From Rhodobiaceae bacterium (GTDB taxonomy: Bacteria; Pseudomonadota; Alphaproteobacteria; RS24): a DNA stretch of 64,000 nt. The position numbers and the translations under genes are program-made. Positions within the stretch are counted from its first letter, which is position 1, and each line of letters opens with the position of its first letter. The notes beneath the pieces are model-generated. The model was not told the DNA's origin. It ran no database searches and worked only from the letters and a program-made list of their open reading frames with translations. This document shows, piece by piece, positions 51,675 through 60,375 of this stretch. The stretch is taken from assembly GCA_018673175.1 (NCBI GenBank), contig JABHDF010000067.1, positions 1 through 64,000 on the forward strand, given 5' to 3'.

Positions 51675-52843
51675 TACGCGGCCTCCTTCACAGCGGCCAC
51701 AATTTTTTCTGCCGCGTCATTCAAATTGTCAGCCGGGATAATCGGCAAGCCAGAGTTGGCCATAATTTCTTTGCCTAAATCTACATTGGTGCCCTCTAGG
51801 CGCACCACCAAAGGCACGTCTAGGCTCAGCTCTTTGGCCGCCGCCACAACGCCCTCGGCGATGATATCGCAGCGCATAATGCCGCCGAAAATATTCACCA
51901 AAATGCCTTCAACACTGTCATCCGACAGGATGATTTTAAACGCTTCAGTAACTTTTTCTTTGGTCGCCCCGCCGCCAACATCGAGGAAGTTAGCTGGCTC
52001 CGAGCCGTATAATTTAATGATGTCCATGGTCGCCATGGCCAGGCCTGCGCCATTTACCATGCAGCCAATTTTGCCGTCTAGTTTGATGTAAGACAGGTCA
52101 TATTTGGAAGCTTCAATTTCGGCCGGGTCTTCTTCGTCAAAATCGCGCAGCTCCATAATATCCGGATGGCGATACAGCGCATTGCTGTCGAAATCGACTT
52201 TCGCATCGAGGCAAATAATATCGCCAGCTGCAGTTACCACCAGCGGGTTGATCTCGAGAAGCGACATGTCTTTCTCGATAACCGCCTGATAGAGATTGCT
52301 AATCAGCTTGGTCATTTGTTTGACTTGGTCGCCCTCAAGGCCCAAAGCAAAGGCGATTTGGCGCCCGTGATGCGCCGAGACACCCGACGCTGGATCGACG
52401 CTCACCGTCAGAATTTTTTCTGGCGTGTGTTCGGCAACTTCTTCAATGTCCATGCCGCCTTCGGTGGAAGCAATAAACGAGATGCGCGACGTGGCGCGAT
52501 CGACCAAAGCCGAGAGATAAAGTTCGCGCGCAATGTCGGAACCCTCTTCAACATAAATTCGTCCGACATGTTTGCCTTCCGGGCCGGTTTGCGGCGTGAC
52601 CAAAGTCATGCCCAAAATACGCTCGCTTTGTGTGCGCACATCGTCGATAGATTTAACCACGGTGACGCCGCCGCCTTTGCCGCGTCCGCCCGCATGAATT
52701 TGCGCTTTCACAACCCAAACTGGGCCGCCCAAGTCTTCGGCCACTTTCGCGGCCTCATCGACGCTATAAGCCACGCCGCCTTTCGGCACGGGCACACCAA
52801 ATTCTTTCAAGACCTGCTTGGCCTGATATTCGTGGATATTCAT
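51674..52843 (-). CDS. sucC: Succinyl-CoA synthetase beta subunit
   Basis: The 389-residue ATP-grasp subunit begins [36 protein letters not shown] is the nucleotide-binding loop, and [17 protein letters not shown] and FLDVGGGA are signatures. GAGGAAA sits before the ATG. It heads sucCDAB-lpdA. Confidence 0.98.
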   Translation of the reverse strand: MNIHEYQAKQVLKEFGVPVPKGGVAYSVDEAAKVAEDLGGPVWVVKAQIHAGGRGKGGGVTVVKSIDDVRTQSERILGMTLVTPQTGPEGKHVGRIYVEEGSDIARELYLSALVDRATSRISFIASTEGGMDIEEVAEHTPEKILTVSVDPASGVSAHHGRQIAFALGLEGDQVKQMTKLISNLYQAVIEKDMSLLEINPLVVTAAGDIICLDAKVDFDSNALYRHPDIMELRDFDEEDPAEIEASKYDLSYIKLDGKIGCMVNGAGLAMATMDIIKLYGSEPANFLDVGGGATKEKVTEAFKIILSDDSVEGILVNIFGGIMRCDIIAEGVVAAAKELSLDVPLVVRLEGTNVDLGKEIMANSGLPIIPADNLNDAAEKIVAAVKEAA

Positions 52844-52882
52844 AATTTCCTCATGTCGCTGAAGTTCAATCTAGGCATGAAC

Positions 52883-52909
52883 CTTGCGCGTCTTCGCGTA
52901 TCGCGCAAG
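52883..52909 (-). other. Perfect hairpin in the sucC leader
   Basis: CTTGCGCG (52883-52890) and CGCGCAAG (52902-52909) form an 8-bp stem 40-66 bases upstream of the sucC start. It has no T-run, so a leader structure or operator is as likely as a terminator. Two AATCAGGAAAAA-type direct repeats lie next to it at about 52923-52948. Confidence 0.4.
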
Positions 52910-52948
52910 CGAAAATTCATCGAAAATCAGGAAAAAATCAGGAAAAAT

Positions 52949-54016
52949 TTACGGCGTCACCTCAAGGCTCTGCGAATTGCCTTTCAGCGATATTCGGGTG
53001 CCATCGGACGCTGCCAAAACCCCTTCTGGACGCACCGTATCGACCCCGCGCAGGAAGATGCGTTTGAGCAGAGCATTCTGCGGCACGGGCGCATAGTGAT
53101 AGAAAACGAGCCATTGCGCGCCCGCCTCATTGGCCGCCTCGGCGGCCTCCACTGGGGTGGTGTGATAATCCAGCGTGTCCTCAATCAATTGGCCGAGGTT
53201 TTCTTGCCCTGCCGCCACCAAGGCTTTCGAGGTAGCTTTGACCAATTCATCTTGCAGCACTTCATGGATTAAGACATCGACGCCTTTGGCGGCGGCAATC
53301 AGATTGCCATCCTTGGTGGTATCGCCGCTAATCAAAACCGAGCGCCCCTGATAGTCAAAGCGATAGCCATAGGCCGGCTCAATGGGGGGATGGTTGACCG
53401 TCACCGCCGTGATTTTAAGCCCGTCGGCATTATAAATAACGCGGTCGCCTTTTATGGTTTTGGCGACAAGCCCCGCCGTTTTACTGGGCATAATGGCCTG
53501 TGTGTGATGCGCCGTGCGATAGCCATAATCGAGGCCATAGGCCATATTAAACCCATCGACCACTTGCGCCACGCCAGGCCCGCCATAGACATCAAGCTTT
53601 TGTGGCCGCCCGCGCACCCAACTCGCCAGATGCATTTCGCCCAAAGCCGCAATATGGTCGGAATGAAAATGCGTGAGCAAAACGCCGCTTAAGCGCCCCA
53701 TCGGCAAGCCTAACCGCGTTGCCATATCGGCCGAACGGGCACCCGTGTCGACGAGGAAAAACCTATCGCCCGCAAATACCGCGACACAAGATTGCGCACT
53801 CCCTTGGCCCATCGGCGAGGCGGTGCCGCAAAACACCACATCGATGCCATCTCCGCCCAAGTTAGTCGGCGTTTGCGATAGGCGCGCGGTGAGGGCGCGC
53901 TCAACCAAACGGTCTTGCAAGGTGACGCTATTCATCATCACCAAGGCAAACCCCAAGGCCAAAACAATCCCCCCCGTGAGGGTGACGGCGCCAATGCGCA
54001 AAATTTTGGAAGGCAT
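52949..54016 (-). CDS. Metallo-beta-lactamase-fold hydrolase, membrane-anchored
   Basis: The 355-residue protein has an N-terminal hydrophobic segment (about residues 9-28), which may be an anchor or signal. An MBL domain follows with the zinc motif THFHSDH (His116, His118, Asp120, His121) and later SGDTTKDGNLI. The start VVFCGTASPMGQGSAQSC resembles the RNase Z/arylsulfatase-like MBL branch. An exported protein would not process tRNA, so a periplasmic esterase or similar is likelier. AAGGAG precedes the ATG. It is inserted between mdh and sucC, where most alphaproteobacteria have no such gene. Confidence 0.85.
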   Translation of the reverse strand: MPSKILRIGAVTLTGGIVLALGFALVMMNSVTLQDRLVERALTARLSQTPTNLGGDGIDVVFCGTASPMGQGSAQSCVAVFAGDRFFLVDTGARSADMATRLGLPMGRLSGVLLTHFHSDHIAALGEMHLASWVRGRPQKLDVYGGPGVAQVVDGFNMAYGLDYGYRTAHHTQAIMPSKTAGLVAKTIKGDRVIYNADGLKITAVTVNHPPIEPAYGYRFDYQGRSVLISGDTTKDGNLIAAAKGVDVLIHEVLQDELVKATSKALVAAGQENLGQLIEDTLDYHTTPVEAAEAANEAGAQWLVFYHYAPVPQNALLKRIFLRGVDTVRPEGVLAASDGTRISLKGNSQSLEVTP

Positions 54017-54036
54017 GATGTCAGCTCCTTTACGGC

Positions 54037-54069
54037 AAATAAAAAGGGCGCGACAAAAGCCGCGCCCTT
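54037..54069 (-). terminator. Rho-independent terminator after mdh
   Basis: AAGGGCGCG (54044-54052) pairs with CGCGCCCTT (54061-54069) around an 8-base loop. On the minus strand it is followed by TTTATTT, the direction of mdh. It lies 100 bases after the mdh stop and directly before the ribosome-binding site of the hydrolase gene. Confidence 0.88.
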
Positions 54070-54168
54070 GAAATTTTAGGCTAATTAATCAGCCCTCCAA
54101 CGTCAATATGAAGGTGAGACAAAGCCGCTTGGCCGCGCCAAGTACTCTGCTTTTTCCCCACTGGTTCC

Positions 54169-55251
<1,083 letters not shown>

Positions 55252-56406
55252 TTAGCTATCGAGAGGCTTGCTTGGCAAATGCGGCAAAGCCAAATAATCA
55301 CCGCTCTGCATCTCCATCAATCGCGAGACCGTGCGTTCAAATTCAAACGCCTCATCGCCGCTTGGGTAAAGCACTTGCGGCTCGCCATCGGCCGAGGCCA
55401 GAAGTTTTACTTTGGCTTCATATAAAGCATCAATGAGGGTGACAAAGCGCACCGCTTCATTTTTCTTTTGCGGTTCTAATTTTGGAATCGCATCTATGAC
55501 CACGGTATGAAACTGACTGGCCAGCGCCAAATAATCGGGAGCGCCGCGCGCCTCGACGCATAATTCAGCAAAGCTAAGACGCGCCACACCACCGGCGGCT
55601 TTGGGAATGGCTAGGCTACGCCCCTTTAAATCCAGCGTCAGCGGCGCGGCCGCGACCCCTTGCGTTAACGTGTCAAAGCGCTCGTCCAAAGCTTTGCGCG
55701 ACCGCGGGCCACAAGGGGTAAACCAAACAGGGGCCGCTTGCAGGCGGGCCAACCGATAATCGGTCTCGGCACTCAACTCATGAATATCGAGGCGCGCTTT
55801 CATCAACTCAATGAACGGCATAAACCGATGCCGATTGAGCCCGCCTTTATATAAGTCATCGGGATGGCGGTTGGAGGTGGCAATCACGACAATGCCCGCG
55901 TCGAGTAGGAGCGCGAACAGGCGCCCCAGAATAGACGCATCGGCAATGTCTTTCACTTGAAACTCATCGAAACATAAAAGCGAGGTCTCGCGCGCCAAGG
56001 CTTTGGCCACGGCAGGCATAGGGTCGCCCGATTTAGGATGGTCGCGCCGATAGGCATGAATGCGCGCATGGGTTTCTTGCATGAAGGCATGAAAATGCAC
56101 GCGGCGCTTTTTAGCCACTGGCGCCATCTCGACAAACATATCCATCAACATAGATTTGCCGCGCCCGACTTCGCCATAAATATAAAGGCCGCGCGATTGT
56201 TGCGGGCTTGGGCGTTTGCGAATCCGCAGCCGAGACAGCCAGCCGCCTTTATTCGAAGCGTCGCCTTGCGCTTCCAAGCGAGCATAAACACGATCGAGCG
56301 CGAACGCGGCTCTGGTTTGAGCGTCGTCTTGGTTAACCTGGCCTTGCTGAACCAACGCTTGGTAGCGCTGGCTTACCGGACCGCTTATCTGCATATCGCT
56401 ACTCAT
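55252..56406 (-). CDS. zapE: Cell division protein ZapE (AFG1-like ATPase)
   Basis: The 384-residue AAA-type ATPase carries the P-loop YGEVGRGKSMLMDMF (about residues 77-91) and Walker B SLLCFDEFQVKDIADA. TSNRHPDDLYKGGLNRHRFM is the AFG1 family signature. In E. coli ZapE modulates Z-ring stability. Mitochondrial homologues assist turnover of respiratory-chain subunits, which fits its neighbours mdh, suc and sdh. Start at ATG 56406; the TTG just before is also in frame. Confidence 0.95.
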   Translation of the reverse strand: MSSDMQISGPVSQRYQALVQQGQVNQDDAQTRAAFALDRVYARLEAQGDASNKGGWLSRLRIRKRPSPQQSRGLYIYGEVGRGKSMLMDMFVEMAPVAKKRRVHFHAFMQETHARIHAYRRDHPKSGDPMPAVAKALARETSLLCFDEFQVKDIADASILGRLFALLLDAGIVVIATSNRHPDDLYKGGLNRHRFMPFIELMKARLDIHELSAETDYRLARLQAAPVWFTPCGPRSRKALDERFDTLTQGVAAAPLTLDLKGRSLAIPKAAGGVARLSFAELCVEARGAPDYLALASQFHTVVIDAIPKLEPQKKNEAVRFVTLIDALYEAKVKLLASADGEPQVLYPSGDEAFEFERTVSRLMEMQSGDYLALPHLPSKPLDS

Positions 56407-56430
56407 CAAAGCGAGGGTTAAAGCCCCAGA

Positions 56431-56467
56431 GCTCGTTTGGCAAGAGGCCAGGGCTCGTTTGACAAGA
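56431..56467. repeat. Imperfect 15-bp direct repeat in the zapE/lipoprotein promoter region
   Basis: GCTCGTTTGGCAAGA (56431-56445) and GCTCGTTTGACAAGA (56453-56467) differ at one base and start 22 bases apart, about two helical turns. It could be a paired protein-binding site. The rest of the 275-base divergent gap has no gene. Confidence 0.55.
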
Positions 56468-56615
56468 AGGACGCGCTGGAATCATCGCGAGCGCACAGGG
56501 TCAATAGCACAGGGACAATTCCTATTGGCGCTCTTGTGCGCTGGCGTGGAAACCTTATTTTATTGCGGTGGTAGCTCAGCTTGGATCTTGGCACCCTTCA
56601 AACCAGAGCGCTAAA

Positions 56616-56639
56616 TTTGAGTTTGAGTTTGAGTTTAAA
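56616..56639 (+). repeat. TTTGAG hexamer repeat ahead of the lipoprotein operon
   Basis: TTTGAG occurs three times in tandem (56616-56633), followed by TTTAAA. Each copy contains TTGAGT, which resembles a -35 box; TATTGT at 56647-56652 is a possible -10 with an 18-base spacer from the middle copy. Repeat-number changes would alter promoter geometry. The promoter reading is tentative. Confidence 0.5.
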
Positions 56640-56680
56640 TTTTAGTTATTGTAGGTTTTAGATATCTAAGGGAGAGTAAA

Positions 56681-57718
56681 ATTAAGAAAAATCCAATTCA
56701 CGGCCTAATAAAAATATCCGTCCTTGTGAGCTTTTGTGGTGGTCTCCTTGCTGCCTGTGCCAGCCCCTCGGTAAAAACCACCGTCTTGATGCCCGCCAAG
56801 CAAAGCGGAATGATCAACGCTAAGCGCGTAGGTATAGCGTCTTTGAAAGGCGATTATAACGGCACGATGAGCGACCGACTTCGCAGTTTCGTTGCCGGCA
56901 TTCAGGTTAATGGCAGTCCCTATTTCACTTTGGTCGATCTCGACCGGAAAACTTTACTCCAGGAACAACGCCTCGGGGATAGCGCTATGTTTTCCGCCAA
57001 GACGGCTGTGGCAATTGGCAATCTGACGACGGCCGACACGCTTTTGGGCGGCTCTTTCGCGCCAAACTATGATCGAACGAGATCGCAAAAAGATGTCGAA
57101 TATTGTGCCGTTCAAGGCGAAGAAAAATGTGCTTACTACGGCACTAAAAAAGTAAATTGCCATGAACAAAGCGCCTCGGCAGAGCTGAACTTACGAGCTA
57201 CCAATGTAGAAAGAGGCACGTCTTCTTTCACCCAATCTTATGGCGCAAAAACCAAGCATTCGTGGTGCGACGACCAATTATTTGGCGCCGGTGCGAAAGC
57301 GAGGAGCGATATGCAGAACACAGTAATCGCGGACATCTTATCGCAACTGCGTCGCGATATTGCGCCCTATCAGGTAACTTTCAACATTAAATTCATGAAA
57401 AAAGACGCCAGTAAATTTGGCGATCAAGAAGCTGTGAAAAGCACTTTTGCGGCTGGCTTAGAGTTCGTCAAAAACCAACGAGTTCCGCGCGCTTGTGAAT
57501 TTTTCCGCAAAGCCGCCAGCCTATACGACCAATCGCCCGCGATTTATCATAATGTCGGCGTCTGCGCGGAGACCGAGGGAGATCTCGACCGCGCCTTGGC
57601 TTTCTATCAAAAAGCAGACCGCCTAACCATGTCACCCAATAAAATTATCGGGATTTCTTTGACGCGGGTTCAAGGCAATATTTCGAGCCGCTCTGCCCTG
57701 CAGGGCCAATTGCGCTAA
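56681..57718 (+). CDS. Lipoprotein with C-terminal TPR, probable ATT start
   Basis: The first standard start in this frame is GTG 56726, which would cut a signal peptide in half. Reading back in frame to ATT 56681 gives MKKNPIHGLIKISVLV followed by SFCGGLLAAC, a full lipoprotein signal with lipobox LAAC (Cys26). A strong AAGGGAGAG lies the right distance upstream. The mature part (320 residues) has a region like the CsgG/curli-secretin-associated fold (RVGIASLKGDYNGTMSDRLR, TADTLLGGSF) with several Cys, then a TPR-like end (ACEFFRKAASLYDQSPAIYH). It has no assigned function and heads a four-gene lipoprotein operon. Confidence 0.75.
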   Translation: MKKNPIHGLIKISVLVSFCGGLLAACASPSVKTTVLMPAKQSGMINAKRVGIASLKGDYNGTMSDRLRSFVAGIQVNGSPYFTLVDLDRKTLLQEQRLGDSAMFSAKTAVAIGNLTTADTLLGGSFAPNYDRTRSQKDVEYCAVQGEEKCAYYGTKKVNCHEQSASAELNLRATNVERGTSSFTQSYGAKTKHSWCDDQLFGAGAKARSDMQNTVIADILSQLRRDIAPYQVTFNIKFMKKDASKFGDQEAVKSTFAAGLEFVKNQRVPRACEFFRKAASLYDQSPAIYHNVGVCAETEGDLDRALAFYQKADRLTMSPNKIIGISLTRVQGNISSRSALQGQLR

Positions 57719-57741
57719 TCCGAGGGAGCCAAGCTTTAGAT

Positions 57742-58629
57742 ATGTGGACATCCACTCGACACTTTGCATGTCTGCTCGTCTTCGTGGTTTCTGGCTGCGC
57801 GGGGCTTCCATCTTCCCTGATGGGGGCTTCGCAGGCCGCCCAAACAGGGCCGAGCTGTGTTTGTAATAGCTATTTTGAGAAAACCCCGCGTCCCGCGTGG
57901 GTCGATGCTGGCGATGTTGTGACGCGCGAGAGCTATCAAACTACTGGCAGCAGCCAATGCTCGGGCTTGCAAAACATGGACACCAATAGGGCTGACCTTT
58001 CTGCCCGCAGCAAACTCGGGCGCATCCTCAATACCCAAGTCAGCAGCAATATAAGCGAAACCCGCACGTCTTATGGCGGCGGGGTTGGGTCGTCAAAGGC
58101 GTCTATCCAATCGTCTTTAGTGTCTCAAGGTATTTTAGAAGACAGCCGCATTACCCAGCGCTGGGTCGACCCGGCTTCGTGCCGCGTCTATGCCCGTGTG
58201 CAAATTGCCAGCCGCCAAATTGAGGCCAGCAAAGCCAAAATCGCCAAAGCCGAAGCCGAACGCTTGGGCAATCAGACCTATTATATCGACACGCAAGATA
58301 ATGACCCGGCCTATCGAGAGCTTGTCGCCAGTGCGGCCGGACAATTATTGTCGAATGTCGGCATCACAAAAATTGTGCCCAAACCCAGTGCCTCGGCGCA
58401 CCAAATTAAATTCACCTTTCGGGTGACCCAATATGATGCCGGACAAGCCATACGAGGCGAATTGCGCACGCAAATTTTTGCGCCCAATCAGGCCCCTGTT
58501 TGGCAACACATCACCCCCACCAAAGGCGTGAGTTTTGGTGGCGCTAGCCAGCCAGCGCTGGTTGCCAAGGCCATGGCTTCAGCCACCCGAAGCCTGACCC
58601 CAATTTTACAAGACCGTTTAGCAAAATAG
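57742..58629 (+). CDS. LPP20-like lipoprotein
   Basis: The 295-residue protein has a signal peptide with lipobox VSGC (Cys19). The middle region (ADLSARSKLGRILNTQVSSN, then SQGILEDSRITQRWVDP) resembles the LPP20 domain found in outer-membrane lipoproteins such as FlgP. The C-terminal half (AASAGQLLSNVGITKI-like, then KFTFRVTQYD) could be a second beta-rich domain. Starts 23 bases after the upstream lipoprotein gene. Function unknown; similarity called by eye. Confidence 0.8.
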   Translation: MWTSTRHFACLLVFVVSGCAGLPSSLMGASQAAQTGPSCVCNSYFEKTPRPAWVDAGDVVTRESYQTTGSSQCSGLQNMDTNRADLSARSKLGRILNTQVSSNISETRTSYGGGVGSSKASIQSSLVSQGILEDSRITQRWVDPASCRVYARVQIASRQIEASKAKIAKAEAERLGNQTYYIDTQDNDPAYRELVASAAGQLLSNVGITKIVPKPSASAHQIKFTFRVTQYDAGQAIRGELRTQIFAPNQAPVWQHITPTKGVSFGGASQPALVAKAMASATRSLTPILQDRLAK

Positions 58630-58659
58630 AAAACAATTTATCTCAAAGGGAGACCCCAA

Positions 58660-59268
58660 ATGAAAAATGTTTCTAAATACCTCGTTCTCGCCGCCACAAC
58701 AGCGCTTATCGGCTGTGCCAAACCGGCACCCCCCGTTGTCGTGCAAGCGCCAGTGCCCGTGTGTTCCTTCCAAGACGGACAAGGCCCCTATGACACCCCC
58801 GCTCCGATGTGGGTATGTAGCGAACAATTTCCAGGCGTAGTTCTGGCCGCGACAGGCTCGTTTCAAAACTCCAACATGGGTTATGATTTCATGGTCGAGA
58901 TGGCCACCTCGCGCGCTCGCCAAAAATTGGCGCGGATTATTTCCACCAAAGCTTCCAGCTCGATAAAAGACTATCGCGCCAGCACAGGCAGCCAAAGCGC
59001 TGGCAATGAAACCGGCATTTCCACCGCCGAAATAACGCAAAAAGTTCTCTCGCAGAGCGACCTTGCAGGCAGCCGCGTATTGACCAAAGCACGCAACCCC
59101 AAAACCGGCATGGCCTACGTCATTGTTGGACTGACGCCAGATATTCTAGATGGGCTCGTGGACGACACAGCCAAGGCTGCTTTTGCTGGCGAGGAAGCCG
59201 AATTTCAGCGCTTTAAAGCGTCGCAAGGCTTTGACGCGTTGAAAGCTGACCTAGCGGATGGACAATAA
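58660..59268 (+). CDS. LPP20-like lipoprotein
   Basis: This 202-residue protein has lipobox LIGC (Cys19). SRARQKLARIISTKASSSIK matches in kind the corresponding region of the previous gene (SARSKLGRILNTQVSSN), so the two look like paralogues. The C-terminus is an Ala/Asp-rich helix. GGGAG precedes the ATG. Function unknown. Confidence 0.82.
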   Translation: MKNVSKYLVLAATTALIGCAKPAPPVVVQAPVPVCSFQDGQGPYDTPAPMWVCSEQFPGVVLAATGSFQNSNMGYDFMVEMATSRARQKLARIISTKASSSIKDYRASTGSQSAGNETGISTAEITQKVLSQSDLAGSRVLTKARNPKTGMAYVIVGLTPDILDGLVDDTAKAAFAGEEAEFQRFKASQGFDALKADLADGQ

Positions 59269-59269
59269 T

Positions 59270-59467
59270 ATGCACCCGAAACGTTCCAGCCGTATTCTTG
59301 TTTCATCGATTGCCATAGGTGTGTTGGGTTTGGGGCTTGCCGCGTGCAGCCCTAAATATAGCCTAGCGGACTTAGAAGCCGCTAAGCAAGAGATGAATAA
59401 ACAATCGGGAGCCATTGCGGCGCGGCGCCAAGCCGAGGGGGCTTTTGAGACACTCGACCAAGAGTAA
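59270..59467 (+). CDS. Small lipoprotein
   Basis: This is a 65-residue protein. The signal peptide SSRILVSSIAIGVLGLGLAA ends at Cys26. The mature part of about 40 residues is a charged helix (LADLEAAKQEMNKQSGAIAA). The ATG at 59270 lies one base after the previous stop; an in-frame ATG at 59258 overlapping that gene is also possible. It resembles nothing I can name and seems specific to this cluster. Confidence 0.7.
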   Translation: MHPKRSSRILVSSIAIGVLGLGLAACSPKYSLADLEAAKQEMNKQSGAIAARRQAEGAFETLDQE

Positions 59468-59483
59468 TCTCGACGCCTTGCCC

Positions 59484-59523
59484 AAATAAAAGAGGCCACT
59501 GCATGCAGTGGCCTCTTTTATTT
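59484..59523. terminator. Bidirectional terminator between the lipoprotein operon and sdhB
   Basis: A perfect 40-base palindrome is centred on GCATGC, with AAATAAAAGAGGCCACTGCA as its left arm and the exact complement as its right. It gives A/T runs on both sides. It can stop the lipoprotein operon on the plus strand and sdhCDAB on the minus strand. Confidence 0.93.
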
Positions 59524-59544
59524 GCGGCTGTAAAAAGCCCCGAT

Positions 59545-59586
59545 TAAACGCTGTCTTAAACAGCTGCCCTAAACGCTGTCTTAAAC
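59545..59586. repeat. Duplicated 17-bp segment at the sdhB 3' end
   Basis: TAAACGCTGTCTTAAAC occurs at 59545-59561 and again at 59570-59586, 25 bases apart. The second copy covers the sdhB stop codon and last codon; the first is downstream. A TAAACRSYG core recurs about every 12-13 bases. Confidence 0.85.
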
Positions 59587-60360
59587 GGTGCGTTCCACCA
59601 TCATTTTCTTAATTTCGGTAATTGCCTTGGCCGGAGACAAGCCCTTCGGGCAGGCTTTGGCGCAATTCATAATCGTGTGGCAACGATAGACGCGGAACGG
59701 ATCTTCCAGATCATCCAACCGCTCGCCGGTTTTCTCATCCCGACTGTCGGCCAACCAACGGTAGGCTTGCAGCAATACGGCGGGGCCGAGGTATTTGTCG
59801 GAGTTCCACCAATAGCTTGGGCAAGAAGTCGAGCAGCAGGCGCATAGAATGCACTCATAGAGACCGTCGAGTTGTTCGCGGTCTTCTTTGCTTTGCTTCC
59901 ACTCGCCTTGCGGGGTCGGCGTATCGGTTTTGAGCCAAGGCTCGATCGATTCATATTGCGCATATAAATTGGAAAGGTCCGGCACCAAGTCTTTGATGAC
60001 CGGCATATGCGGCAAAGGATAAATCGCAATATCGCCCTTCACATCGTCGAGACCCTTGGTGCAGGCCAGAGTGTTTTGGCCGTCGATGTTCATGGCGCAA
60101 GAGCCACAAATACCCTCGCGGCACGAGCGACGGAAAGTCAAAGTCGAATCGACTTCGTTTTTCACCTTAATCAAAGCATCCAAAACCATCGGTCCGCAAT
60201 CATCGGCATCAATCGTATAAGTGTCGACGCGCGGATTGGCTTCATCATCTGGATTCCAGCGATAGATTTTCAACGTCCGTGGGTTCGCAATGGTTCCCTC
60301 GGCTGCGTGAACTACGCCCTTATCGATTTTTGAATTTGCTGGCAGTGCAATCTCAACCAT
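59581..60360 (-). CDS. sdhB: Succinate dehydrogenase iron-sulfur subunit
   Basis: This 259-residue protein has the 2Fe-2S ligands in [13 protein letters not shown], the 4Fe-4S in [12 protein letters not shown] and the 3Fe-4S in [12 protein letters not shown]. This is the usual SdhB arrangement passing electrons from FAD to quinone. It is last in sdhCDAB, 15 bases after sdhA. Confidence 0.98.
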   Translation of the reverse strand: MVEIALPANSKIDKGVVHAAEGTIANPRTLKIYRWNPDDEANPRVDTYTIDADDCGPMVLDALIKVKNEVDSTLTFRRSCREGICGSCAMNIDGQNTLACTKGLDDVKGDIAIYPLPHMPVIKDLVPDLSNLYAQYESIEPWLKTDTPTPQGEWKQSKEDREQLDGLYECILCACCSTSCPSYWWNSDKYLGPAVLLQAYRWLADSRDEKTGERLDDLEDPFRVYRCHTIMNCAKACPKGLSPAKAITEIKKMMVERTV

Positions 60361-60375
60361 AATCTTCGCGCTCCC

